DNA of 64,000 nt, from positions 19,478 to 83,477 of the forward strand of contig CANRKJ010000005.1 of NCBI GenBank assembly GCA_947631185.1, given 5' to 3'. The notes beneath the pieces are model-generated. The model searched no databases. It was given only the letters and a program-made list of their open reading frames with translations, and was not told the DNA's origin. Positions 56,913 through 64,000 of this stretch are shown in pieces. Both the position numbers and the translations under genes were made by a program. This DNA is from an uncultured Clostridia bacterium (GTDB lineage: Bacteria > Bacillota > Clostridia > TANB77 > CAG-508). Every line of letters starts with the position of its first letter. Position 1 is the first letter of the stretch.

Positions 56913-58181
56913 TCAAATATATATATCTTTTTTGTCATATTTTTCTGGTTCAAGCCCCAATCTGGTACTCATATAACTTATTAAAGATATAGAAATAATA
57001 GCTAAAAAGATACCTATTACAATAGTTGCATTAGCAGTATTTGTTATTGTTAAAAGATATGATCCCAGAAACCCTATTCCCATTCTAAATACATTTTTAC
57101 TAATTGCATTTATTGCATAAATTTTTGTTATAATTTGATTATTTGTAAAATTGCCCATATATCTTAAAGACAAAACATCATTTATACCTTTCATGAAATT
57201 TATTACTATATTTGTAATTAGTATTACAAGAATAATAATCGCAGGAGATAATTTGGTAATTCCTATTAATCCCATAATTAAAATCATAATTGTTGTAGAT
57301 TGCAGAATTCTAGATAATGATTTATTTCTAAATCTTCTATGAAAATTTAATTGATATTTTGAACCCATACCAGATGCAATATCTACAATTGCTGTAATAA
57401 TTGCAATTAACTGTTCTGATGTTCCAATATTTTCTAAAAGACTTGTTCTATATGTACTAATTAAAGTAAATACTCCCCATATAATTCCAGAATATAATAG
57501 TAAGCTTCTTAATCTATTTGATCCAAATACAAAATTAAATCCGTCTTTAACATCTCTAACATAACTTAAAAAACTTATTTTATTTTCATTTTTATTTTCT
57601 TCTACATCTTGAAATGAAAACGACATTATTGTTGAAATTAGTGCTATAAAAAACGCAAATATTACCGGTATATAAGGATTTATAACATACAAAAATCCAG
57701 CAATTATTGATGTTACAGCATTTATATAATAATAATTTTTTAATCCTATTCCCTCTAATTTAGAAAAAAATTCACTTTTTCGTGTAGAATTTGGTATAGA
57801 TTGATTAAGTAATGTAGTATCAGATATATCTTTAAGAGAAAAGCATAATGCACTTACAAATTCTGCAAATATTATCATATTAAAATTAGTTGAAAAAATT
57901 ATAATTAATATAGATATACAATTAAAAAAATTTCCTAAAATTGTACATGTTCTTGCACCTAATTTATTTATAGTTACAGTTGCTGGAATTTGTAACAATA
58001 TCATAAATAAAGCATAAAAAGAAGATTTTAAAACTACATCTGCAGCGCTAATATTTTTTACTTGAGTTAAGAATAAAAATTCAATTGCATAGTAAAAAAT
58101 AATATCTAGTGATATCATTCTATACAAAGAATATATTTTCATATTTTTTTTATATTTTGAACGTTTATCATCTTTTTCCAT
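56913..58181 (-). CDS. MFS transporter
   Basis: 422 residues with about twelve membrane helices. The family loop between helices 2 and 3 reads NKLGARTCTILGN; the matching loop after helix 8 is less clear. Central loop FQDVEENKNENKISF. Closest in character to drug/proton antiporter-type or sugar MFS proteins, but no substrate can be inferred. No regulator adjoins. Single gene with its own leader. Confidence 0.8.
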   Translation of the reverse strand: MEKDDKRSKYKKNMKIYSLYRMISLDIIFYYAIEFLFLTQVKNISAADVVLKSSFYALFMILLQIPATVTINKLGARTCTILGNFFNCISILIIIFSTNFNMIIFAEFVSALCFSLKDISDTTLLNQSIPNSTRKSEFFSKLEGIGLKNYYYINAVTSIIAGFLYVINPYIPVIFAFFIALISTIMSFSFQDVEENKNENKISFLSYVRDVKDGFNFVFGSNRLRSLLLYSGIIWGVFTLISTYRTSLLENIGTSEQLIAIITAIVDIASGMGSKYQLNFHRRFRNKSLSRILQSTTIMILIMGLIGITKLSPAIIILVILITNIVINFMKGINDVLSLRYMGNFTNNQIITKIYAINAISKNVFRMGIGFLGSYLLTITNTANATIVIGIFLAIISISLISYMSTRLGLEPEKYDKKDIYI

Positions 58182-58383
58182 ATATTAGTTTGCTAGATTT
58201 TTCTAACCATTCCTCCTCTTTTGTATTTAAAATTCACTATATAATATTTTTTTATCATAATTAGACTTTTATTGCAAGAAAAAAAATTTTAATTTACTAT
58301 TATTTTTCTTTTGAAAATTGTTTTACATTTTTATAAATGCTTTATATTATAGGAAATTAGAAAGTTTTCCTATAATATAAAAA

Positions 58384-58405
58384 AAGCGTCTCCCCTTAGA
58401 CGCTA
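58384..58405 (-). terminator. Terminator of the GC-richer orphan gene
   Basis: AGCGTCT/AGACGCT with seven T on the minus strand, about 35 bases past the stop. Confidence 0.85.
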
Positions 58406-58441
58406 ATTATACCGCAAAAAAGGGGAAACACTATAGGGATA

Positions 58442-58999
58442 TTATGCGCCACGGAAACGCAGGTAACCTACGCCTTCATCGGTGCACTTAACTGTCTCAA
58501 ACCATCTCTCAAGGTGCCTCGCCACCTGTGCAGATGAAAAGGTTTTATTTCCACTTGCCATAAAGTTTCTGTTAAACAAAGACGTTATGTCTGCTTCTTT
58601 ACCTTTCTCTTCTGCCTCCAGCAAAGCTTCCATAAAAAACATTGCCAGTATGCACTCCCACTCGCAATGGCCTGTCCCTCTAAAACAGCTCATTAAGTTC
58701 CAAGCATTTATACTCGGATTGGAGATACATTCCTGCGTATTACTCAAGAGAATTTTTGGACAAGTCTGCGTGACTTCCCAACCATAATCTCTAGTTGAGA
58801 GGGTAAACCCAATCATCATCGAATCGCTTTTGTAGCGTTCTTTAAGTGAGGGTACAACCTCCCTTATGGGAACAGTATTCTGGGACCGAGTGGCAGTTTC
58901 TGCCTCTTCGACACTAACTTTTTCCATTACAGGAACAGTGTTCTTAGTTGCATGTCCGGCATTTCCGCTAAACCTGCGTCCGAAAAAATTTTTAAACAT
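58442..58999 (-). CDS. Orphan protein of foreign base composition
   Basis: 185 residues, G+C visibly nearer one half than the surrounding quarter. N-terminal 70 residues hold an internal duplication (NTVPVMEKV, NTVPIREVV); the rest looks folded, with several Cys (CPKILL, CFRGTGHCEWECIL) and ends in YLRFRGA. No signal peptide. No family recognised. Clear ribosome site (GAAAGGGAG) and own terminator argue for a real gene. Uses CGG for Arg. Likely recent transfer. Confidence 0.6.
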   Translation of the reverse strand: MFKNFFGRRFSGNAGHATKNTVPVMEKVSVEEAETATRSQNTVPIREVVPSLKERYKSDSMMIGFTLSTRDYGWEVTQTCPKILLSNTQECISNPSINAWNLMSCFRGTGHCEWECILAMFFMEALLEAEEKGKEADITSLFNRNFMASGNKTFSSAQVARHLERWFETVKCTDEGVGYLRFRGA

Positions 59000-59180
59000 A
59001 GAGCAAAACTCCCTTTCAAAATAAATATTATTCCACTCATGGCGGAACCTAATTTTATTATACCACTTTTATCCACACTTTTCAAGTTTTATGTAAATTT
59101 CATCTATTTTTATTTTTCAACTGCACCTAATATTCACTTTTTCATCTCTATAAATTGCTAACAAAAATATTCCAAAATAA

Positions 59181-59209
59181 TTGACAAATATAAAAAATGC
59201 ATATATAAT
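59181..59209 (+). promoter_or_regulatory. Promoter of a small RNA
   Basis: TTGACA (59181-59186), 17 bases, TATAAT (59204-59209). Perfect consensus, pointing into a gap with no plus-strand gene. Confidence 0.85.
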
Positions 59210-59215
59210 AAAGAT

Positions 59216-59308
59216 AGAAAGTAAGTAGCCACAGACAATGTGCGTTACCTAAAATATTTTGGTAAACACCACATAGCTTCAGCCAAGCTTAGTGTGGTGT
59301 TTTTTTAT
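59216..59308 (+). ncRNA. Candidate small regulatory RNA
   Basis: About 90 nt between a consensus promoter and a strong terminator (ACACCACA, loop with AGCTT/AAGCT, TGTGGTGT, then T7). The 5' part can fold as GTAA..CACA-GACAA-TGTG..TTAC. No open frame with ribosome site. It runs convergent to the small XRE gene (59322-59828), whose transcript end it could overlap in antisense. Family unknown. Confidence 0.6.
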
Positions 59309-59321
59309 ATCTACATTTTAA

Positions 59322-59828
59322 TTATATATCTGTTTTCTCAACTAACAAATATGAACCATCTTCTTGTATTTCCCACTCAAATCCTGCGTCATTAATAGCT
59401 CTAGTCATATAATATATTTCTTCTGCATTATTTAATGTACTGTTAAGATGGTCTTTAGAAATCCTTACCATATTTTTATACATTACTATTACTATAAGTA
59501 TTAAAACTAATAATACTATCACTACTCCAGATCGTAATAACATTTTACTTTTATGTTCATTTTTTTCATTTAATTCGAGTAAATTTTCTTCGGATTTTCT
59601 ACCATAATTATTCATTTCAATCATCTCCCCACTTAATAATTCATTTACACTTATTTCTAGTTCTTTACACAAATCAAGCATAATACTTGAATCAGGCATT
59701 GACCTTCCGTTTTCCCATTTTGATATAGCTCTGTCTGTTATATTTAATTTTTCAGCTAATTGAAATTGAGTTAAATTTTTATTCTTTCTACGTTCTGCTA
59801 TAAATTTTCCTATTTTAATCTGATCCAT
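59322..59828 (-). CDS. XRE-family regulator with one membrane helix
   Basis: 168 residues. Helix-turn-helix at 6-62 (KNLTQFQLAEKLNITDRAISKWENGRSMPD, Clostridia/Firmicute type), a linker, one membrane helix (MLLRSGVVIVLLVLILIVIVMY) and about 45 outside residues. This layout is common for membrane-tethered repressors of Firmicutes. Targets unknown; the convergent small RNA is a possible partner. Confidence 0.8.
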   Translation of the reverse strand: MDQIKIGKFIAERRKNKNLTQFQLAEKLNITDRAISKWENGRSMPDSSIMLDLCKELEISVNELLSGEMIEMNNYGRKSEENLLELNEKNEHKSKMLLRSGVVIVLLVLILIVIVMYKNMVRISKDHLNSTLNNAEEIYYMTRAINDAGFEWEIQEDGSYLLVEKTDI

Positions 59829-59927
59829 TTATCTTTTGCCTCCTTTAAAACAAGTATAAAATATTATTATTAAAAAGTCTACATACTGTTGGTTGAGTAA
59901 TAAAAAAATTCACTTATTCATATAAAT

Positions 59928-60270
59928 TGTAATACATTTAAACGGTCGATTAGAGCTTGATCATCTCCTAAATCTGATGTAGTAATCAACACCAAATTAT
60001 TTGCATTTTTTAGTGCAACCTCAATAGATTCAGTTAATCTGCTTCTTATTTCAGGGTTAACAACGAGTCTATCAACTATTATTCTATATTATGCTTTTTA
60101 TCAATTGAGATTTCATCAGATAGTTCTACTACTTCCCCATCAATTCTAACACGTACAAATCCTTGTTTTTGGAAATTTTGAAGTAGTTTAGTATATTCAC
60201 CTTTACGAGCCTTTACAACAGAAGCTAATACTTGAATTTTTGCCCCTTTGATTACTATCTTATCATTCAT
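59928..60270 (-). pseudogene. uvrA: UvrA fragment
   Basis: Two adjoining frames together read as an internal piece of UvrA: KIQVLASVVKARKGEYTKLL and GFVRVRIDGEVVELSDE in the first (60270-60079), then VDRLVVNPEIRSRLTESIEVALKNANN and LVLITTS in the second (to 59928), broken by a shift and stop after KKHNIE. Roughly residues 120-240 of UvrA; the zinc and ATPase parts are missing. A relic of a gene copy, not a working UvrA. Left end is replaced by unrelated sequence. Confidence 0.8.
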
Positions 60271-60364
60271 TTATATACCTTCCTTCTTCCTTGTTTTCTA
60301 AAGTTTCTCTACTGTTCATTGTTAGATTGTAGTTTCCTTTTATAGTATTTCTATTTCCTGAATA

Positions 60365-60404
60365 AAAAACCATAACCGCTATTCTGATAGCGATTATGGT
60401 TTTT
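60365..60404. terminator. Terminator between repeat gene and uvrA relic
   Basis: AAAACCATAACCGCTA, loop TTCTGA, TAGCGATTATGGTTTT. Symmetric. Confidence 0.85.
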
Positions 60405-60416
60405 TAGCTACATTAC

Positions 60417-61103
60417 TTATAATTTTCTCCTTGCTGCACAACGAACATAATCCTCCTCATCTTCTGCAAGCTTTGACAAGATCTCCACTGGTGTATTCGA
60501 ATGTTCTGCCACTGCACGACGGACACTATAATCTTCGTCTTCCGCAAGCTTTGACAGAATTTCTGCTGTCGCATTTGGATTTCCTGCTACTGCATAACAA
60601 ACACTCCAAACCTGGTCTTCTGCAAGCTTTGACAAGATTTCTGCTGTTGCATTTGGATTTCTTGCTACTGCACAACAAACACTATAATATTTGTCTTCTG
60701 CAAGCTTAGTCAAGATTTCCGCTGTTGCATTTGGATTTCCTGCCACTGCATAACGAACATTATCATACTTGTCTTCTGCAAGCTTAGTCAAGATTTCCGC
60801 TGTTGCATTTGGATTTCCCGCCACCGCATAACGAACACTCCAATCCTCATCTTTTGCAAGCTTAGCCAGAATTTCCTCTGTCGCATTTGGATTTACTGCC
60901 ACCATACGCCGAATACTCCCAGTTTCAGCTTTTTCAAGCTTTGACAAGATTTCCGCTGTTGCATTTGGATTTCCTGCCATTGCGTGGCGAACACGATCAT
61001 CTTCATCTTCTGCAAGACTTGACAAGATTTCCGCTGTCGCATTTGTATCTCTTGCAATGACAACCCGAGTATTTACTTTAAGCTTGATTAAATCTTTTAT
61101 CAT
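60417..61103 (-). CDS. LRV/HEAT-like repeat protein
   Basis: 228 residues from ATG 61103 (TGGAGG 8 bases upstream). Eight to nine copies of a 24-residue unit of the form NPNATAEILSKLAEDEDxxVRxAVAG, similar to leucine-rich-repeat-variant (LRV) proteins, which form a curved helical scaffold. Two in-frame CGG codons and higher G+C than its neighbours suggest transfer. No signal peptide. The units are almost identical at DNA level, so recombination among them is likely. Function unknown; binding role assumed. Confidence 0.75.
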   Translation of the reverse strand: MIKDLIKLKVNTRVVIARDTNATAEILSSLAEDEDDRVRHAMAGNPNATAEILSKLEKAETGSIRRMVAVNPNATEEILAKLAKDEDWSVRYAVAGNPNATAEILTKLAEDKYDNVRYAVAGNPNATAEILTKLAEDKYYSVCCAVARNPNATAEILSKLAEDQVWSVCYAVAGNPNATAEILSKLAEDEDYSVRRAVAEHSNTPVEILSKLAEDEEDYVRCAARRKL

Positions 61104-61362
61104 ACGTATAACCTCCATCAATAAATTAATTTACTGGTTTTGCTAGTGACTGACCTGAAAAAGTAAATATTATTTTTCTTTTTCTCACTAACTCCTACTA
61201 TATAAATTGGCTATTAGCCATATACCACATTATATCACTTGATCTTGTATTTTTCAATATTGTTATCATATATTCAGTAATAACGAATAAAAAAATTTTT
61301 TTAAGAAAATTACTATTTTTCTAAATAAATTGTAACAATAAAATTTAAGAAATTCAATATTT
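61104..61362. other. Intergenic, no feature
   Basis: AT-rich, no gene or clear signal seen beyond the upstream region of the repeat gene. Confidence 0.4.
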
Positions 61363-61509
61363 CTACTTATTTTCCACTAACCACTTATAAACTTCATCTT
61401 CTGTAAGTTTTCCTTTTTTCATTTGATTTATCTTTTCTTTTGCCTCTTTTTTCCATTTATCAAAGTCATTTTGGATATGTTTACTATCTTTGTTTCTTTG
61501 TGCTATCAT
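61363..61509 (-). pseudogene. Possible C-terminal remnant of a plasmid or element gene
   Basis: 48 codons (MIAQRNKDSKHIQNDFDKW, ending LTEDEVYKWLVENK). The frame continues upstream without a start for some codons (NRRIYRQKF). The pattern resembles the end of DUF6076-type proteins of Clostridia mobile elements. Short and without a ribosome site, so probably a remnant. Confidence 0.35.
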
Positions 61510-61588
61510 AAATTTTTGTCTGTAAATTCTTCTATTAAAAAAGTGAAAACAAAAAAAGACTTAAACAGAAATTCTGTAAGCCTTGATT

Positions 61589-61612
61589 TTCCTTGGTGGC
61601 TTCAAGTGGAAT
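61589..61612. repeat. First copy of a 24-bp direct repeat (tRNA-Phe 3' end)
   Basis: TTCCTTGGTGGCTTCAAGTG plus GAAT, identical to 61798-61821. It equals the 3' end of tRNA-Phe with its first flanking bases. Likely a duplicated attachment site. Confidence 0.7.
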
Positions 61613-61769
61613 TCGGCACAGCCCGCGTCGGAAAAAACGGCATTCAACTATTTGAAAAAAGCTTTTAGCTTTTTTCAAAAGTTTCCTAGCCTTCACAAGC
61701 TCGCTTTATCTGCCACTGGCAGCGCTCGCTTATTCAGCTTTTTCGATTCCACTCATCTCTACATCATCT

Positions 61770-61793
61770 AAAAAACGATACTAAAAAGTATCG
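61770..61793 (-). terminator. Terminator of the original tRNA-Phe gene
   Basis: CGATACT/AGTATCG followed by TTTTTT on the minus strand, 10 bases past the CCA end of the tRNA fragment. Confidence 0.75.
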
Positions 61794-61797
61794 CTTC

Positions 61798-61821
61798 TTC
61801 CTTGGTGGCTTCAAGTGGAAT
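61798..61821. repeat. Second copy of the 24-bp direct repeat
   Basis: Identical to 61589-61612, here joined to the rest of the tRNA-Phe 3' half. Confidence 0.7.
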
Positions 61822-61847
61822 CGAACCACTGACACGGGGATTTTCAG
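61803..61847 (-). pseudogene. 3' half of tRNA-Phe (GAA), attachment-site junction
   Basis: On the minus strand: anticodon loop CTGAAAA, stem TCCCC, variable GTGTC, T-arm AGTGG-TTCGATT-CCACT, acceptor TGAAGCC, A, CCA. The 5' partner stem GGGGA and all upstream parts are missing; homology stops exactly before the anticodon loop at 61848. The 5' half should lie beyond the right end of the inserted element. Confidence 0.8.
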
Positions 61848-62082
61848 TTTCTCAGTTTACTTGATATTTGGAATTATATAATGTTAATTAAGATTACCTA
61901 AACCACTTATATTTCAAGTAGTTTAAAAGATAATTTATCAAAAATATTTAAAAATAAACAAGTATAAAAATGACACTTTTTATAGAAATTTTTTAGATAT
62001 TTTTTAGATGTTTTTAGATTTACTATTGATAAAATTTTATTATTTCTATAACAGTTATTTTATTTTATGGAGGTTTATTGTT

Positions 62083-62475
62083 ATGAGTAACAAAGAATTA
62101 AAAAAAGAAATTACAGATGAAAAAACAGGAATAACTTATACTTTGGTAGGAGATTACTATTTACCAAATTTAGTATTAGAACAAGAAGAAAAAATTAGAT
62201 TAAATAAATATGGAAGAATGAGATTAAATTATTTAAAGGAACATAAAAAAGTTGAATTTTCAATAATGTTTATGAATATGACTTTGAATAAACACTTAAA
62301 AGAAATACAAGAAACTGCTCAAAAAAGAGTAAATGAATTAGTAGAACAATTAAAAGCAAAAAGTGATTTAACAGAAGATATGAAAAATACAGATCCTTTA
62401 TATTGGGTTGGAACAATGAATGCAATAAAAGGACAAGCAGAAGAAATTGTACTAAAAGAATTGATTTTTGTATAA
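62083..62475 (+). CDS. tnpV: TnpV-like transposon-encoded protein
   Basis: 130 residues from ATG 62083, with TGGAGG about 10 bases upstream; an earlier in-frame start would add a spurious hydrophobic stretch. Features: TGITYTLVGDYYLPNL near 15, RMRLNYLKEHKK, and LYWVGTMNAIKGQAEEIVLKELI at the end, the usual TnpV pattern. TnpV proteins travel with Clostridia mobilizable transposons; their molecular role is unclear. Lies just inside the tRNA-Phe junction. Confidence 0.8.
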   Translation: MSNKELKKEITDEKTGITYTLVGDYYLPNLVLEQEEKIRLNKYGRMRLNYLKEHKKVEFSIMFMNMTLNKHLKEIQETAQKRVNELVEQLKAKSDLTEDMKNTDPLYWVGTMNAIKGQAEEIVLKELIFV

Positions 62476-62550
62476 CAACAAATTACTTTACTTTTAAAAT
62501 AAAATGCCTTAAAAACGATTTTGAGGCTTAACTGAATAAAGAAAATAGAT

Positions 62551-62587
62551 AACTACTTATAGTTTAAAGCTATAGGTAGTTTTTTTG
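62551..62587 (+). terminator. Terminator of tnpV
   Basis: AACTACTTATAG/CTATAGGTAGTT, then T6. Confidence 0.85.
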
Positions 62588-62599
62588 TTTTCAAAAAGA

Positions 62600-63171
62600 G
62601 AAATGCAACACCTCTTAAAAAGTGTTTGGTGTGATGAGCCGATGCTATAAAGTTTATCCGTACTTGTATAAGTAGTCTAATTATACAAAATGCGTGAGTG
62701 AGATTTTAGAACACAGACTCACAATAATAAAAGAGTATTCGGTGGCATATTTAATGTGGATTTGTAATTGTAAAAAGTTTGGGTAAATATGAACAAAGAT
62801 ACAGTATTAGTATCAGCAATTATAGTAGCAAAAAGGCTACTTACTAGACTACCTATGAAAACGAGGCGAATGACCGATGGTTTCAGCTTGTATAGGTGTA
62901 ATAATTCTCTTATATGCATAAGGGGATATTACACCTATTTCTACTTCAGCTCATTCCCTCTGGTTTCTATATAGATTTGCCATAAAGCGTGGAAGTTTGA
63001 AACCGAGCAAGGTTTCATAAAGAGTAAGAAAAAGATTATTTTTTCTTGCTCTTTCTTTGCAATAATGAATGTTATTGCAAACCTAACAAATGACAAGTTC
63101 ATTTGTTAGGAAAAAATCAAAAATGCAAATAGCAATTTTTGATTTTGGGTTGTAGGGTTGGTAAACCCTGC
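62600..63171 (+). other. Structured leader region of the mob gene
   Basis: About 570 bases rich in hairpins: AGGTGTAATA/TATTACACCT (62900-62940), GAAACC/GGTTTC (62999-63016), CCTAACAAATGA/TCATTTGTTAGG (63082-63111), AAATCAAAAATGC/GCAATTTTTGATT (63115-63145), AGGGTT/AACCCT. It could be a structured RNA, replication or transfer control region. No known family recognised. Confidence 0.45.
62789..62974 (+). CDS. Small ORF in the mob leader
   Basis: 61 codons starting MNKDTVLVSAIIVAKRLL, without a good ribosome site, running through strong hairpins, so translation is doubtful. Could be a leader peptide of the relaxase transcript. Confidence 0.3.
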   Translation: MNKDTVLVSAIIVAKRLLTRLPMKTRRMTDGFSLYRCNNSLICIRGYYTYFYFSSFPLVSI

Positions 63172-63215
63172 CACACAGATAAACTTTGTTTGTCTAGTGT
63201 GTTAGACAAGTAAAC
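63172..63215 (+). other. oriT: oriT of pMV158/MobV type
   Basis: CACAC-GATAAAC-TTT-GTTTGTC-TA-GTGTG forms an inverted repeat ending at TAGTGTG|TTA (63195-63204), the pMV158 nick core. It is followed by AGACAAGTAAACTT. The relaxase start lies about 40 bases on. MobV enzymes cut between G and T here (63201/63202). Confidence 0.75.
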
Positions 63216-63244
63216 TTATTTTGAGAAAGGAGCGCCAAAAGAAA

Positions 63245-64000
63245 ATGAGTTATGCTATCGTAAGAAATGAAAAATTAACAAGAGCAGAAATAAATGGAAA
63301 ATGTACTCACAATGACAGAAAAGCAAAAAATCATACTAATAAAGATATTGACCCCACTAGAACACATTTGAATTATTATATAAAGAAAAATGAATTTACC
63401 TATACAAAAGAATTTGATAAATATTTAAAAGAAAATCATATAGAAGGACATCTTCGAAGTAATAGCATAGTAATGTGTCAAATGATATTTACTTCTGATC
63501 AAGGTTTCTTTGATAGAATTGGAGAAGATGAAACAAAAAGATATTTTGCTGAATGTTATAAATTTATTTGTAATTATAAAAATCTTGGAGAAAAGAATAT
63601 AATTGCAGCAGCAGTACATTTAGATGAAGGAGCACCACATTTACATTTAATGTTTGTTCCTGTTGTTCATACAAAAGATAAAGATGGAAAAGAAGTTGAA
63701 AAAATATGTGCAAGAGATTTTTGGAAAGGTCGAGATAGTTATAGAAAACTGCAAGATGCTTATTTTAATCATGTTAAGTCAAAGGGTTTTGATTTAGAAA
63801 GAGGTATGTTTATTGAAGAAACTGGAAGAAAGCATTATACCATTGAAGAATATAAGAAAATCACAAATTATGATAATACCAAAAAAGTTTTAAATGAAAT
63901 CAAACTTGAATTACCAGATGTTCCAGATATAAATGATATTAGTAAATTTTCATTAAAGAGAGATGAAAAGATATTAGAAGAAATTATAAAGCCTAAAGAT
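63245..64000 (+). CDS. mob: MobV-family relaxase, cut by the window end
   Basis: First 252 codons of a plasmid mobilization protein (Pre/Mob). MSYAIVRNEKLTRAEINGK opens with the MobV start; the HxDExxPHxH motif reads HLDEGAPHLHLMFVP near 125-140. Nicks oriT, stays attached to the 5' end, and is carried with the DNA by another element's conjugation machine. Start has AAAGGAG 12 bases upstream. The 3' end is missing. Sits immediately after its oriT in a tRNA-Phe insertion. Confidence 0.93.
   Translation, partial: MSYAIVRNEKLTRAEINGKCTHNDRKAKNHTNKDIDPTRTHLNYYIKKNEFTYTKEFDKYLKENHIEGHLRSNSIVMCQMIFTSDQGFFDRIGEDETKRYFAECYKFICNYKNLGEKNIIAAAVHLDEGAPHLHLMFVPVVHTKDKDGKEVEKICARDFWKGRDSYRKLQDAYFNHVKSKGFDLERGMFIEETGRKHYTIEEYKKITNYDNTKKVLNEIKLELPDVPDINDISKFSLKRDEKILEEIIKPKD

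Noticed and set aside
61423..61668. Plus-strand ORF of 81 codons next to the tRNA-Phe fragment
   Set aside because: It has no ribosome site, reads through the tRNA repeat and overlaps a likely remnant on the other strand.
62600..63000. Group II intron
   Set aside because: GTGTGATGAGCCG recalls an intron 5' end, but no domain V or reverse transcriptase is seen before oriT.

Overview
The window is a very AT-rich (roughly a quarter G+C by eye) chromosome segment of a spore-forming, fermentative, Gram-positive anaerobe of the class Clostridia, most likely an uncultured host-associated lineage. Evidence: clostridial gene families (ClpC/ClpE, PflB/PflA, CarD-type regulator, ChW-repeat protein, SpaA-repeat surface protein with a sortase) and sporulation genes (sigG, spoIVFA/spoIVFB-like pair, ylmC/ymxH, a BofC-like gene). 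No rRNA gene is present to fix the species.

Layout. 0-17 kb (almost all minus strand): clpC, a stand-alone structured RNA, an aldose-epimerase-like gene, rpsF-ssb-rpsR, cysS, a histidine phosphatase, a second tandem-OB SSB-like gene, and an overlapping murL-murD pair that points to the L-Glu-then-epimerise route to D-Glu in peptidoglycan; then three unrecognised genes (one with a 36-bp minisatellite) and maf. 17-32 kb: pflB-pflA on the plus strand; a seven-repeat SpaA surface protein with a sortase frame that has no ordinary start codon; a two-component system; pepF; clpE. 32-52 kb (minus strand): ChW surface protein, comEC (frameshifted), NlpC/P60 hydrolase, aspS, rplU-rpmA, dnaG-rpoD, carD, spoIVFA/B-like, ylmC (plus strand), sigG (frameshifted), an Lgt-like gene. 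52-64 kb: accessory region with a MITE-like inverted repeat, RusA-like nuclease, repressors, tRNA-Asp and tRNA-Val, an alternative sigma factor, a PH-domain protein, an MFS protein, a GC-richer orphan gene, a small RNA, a uvrA relic and a repeat-protein gene. From about 61.8 kb a mobilizable element is inserted in tRNA-Phe: the 3' half of the tRNA remains at the junction, followed by TnpV, a pMV158-type oriT and a MobV relaxase that runs off the window.

Most striking observation: two otherwise normal genes, sigG and comEC, are each split by a frameshift inside a conserved motif, and in both the break lies exactly on an in-frame CGG codon. Scanning by eye I found no other CGG codon in the housekeeping genes; the remaining in-frame CGG codons are all in orphan or accessory genes. 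This resembles systems where an unused codon marks programmed frameshift sites, but pseudogenes or sequence errors are not excluded. Other points of interest: the MurL/MurD2 pair, the sortase without a start codon, a SpaA protein ending at LPRTG plus one residue, SigG translation control by a hairpin overlapping its ribosome binding site, an L27 without the Firmicute N-terminal extension, and two candidate orphan small RNAs.
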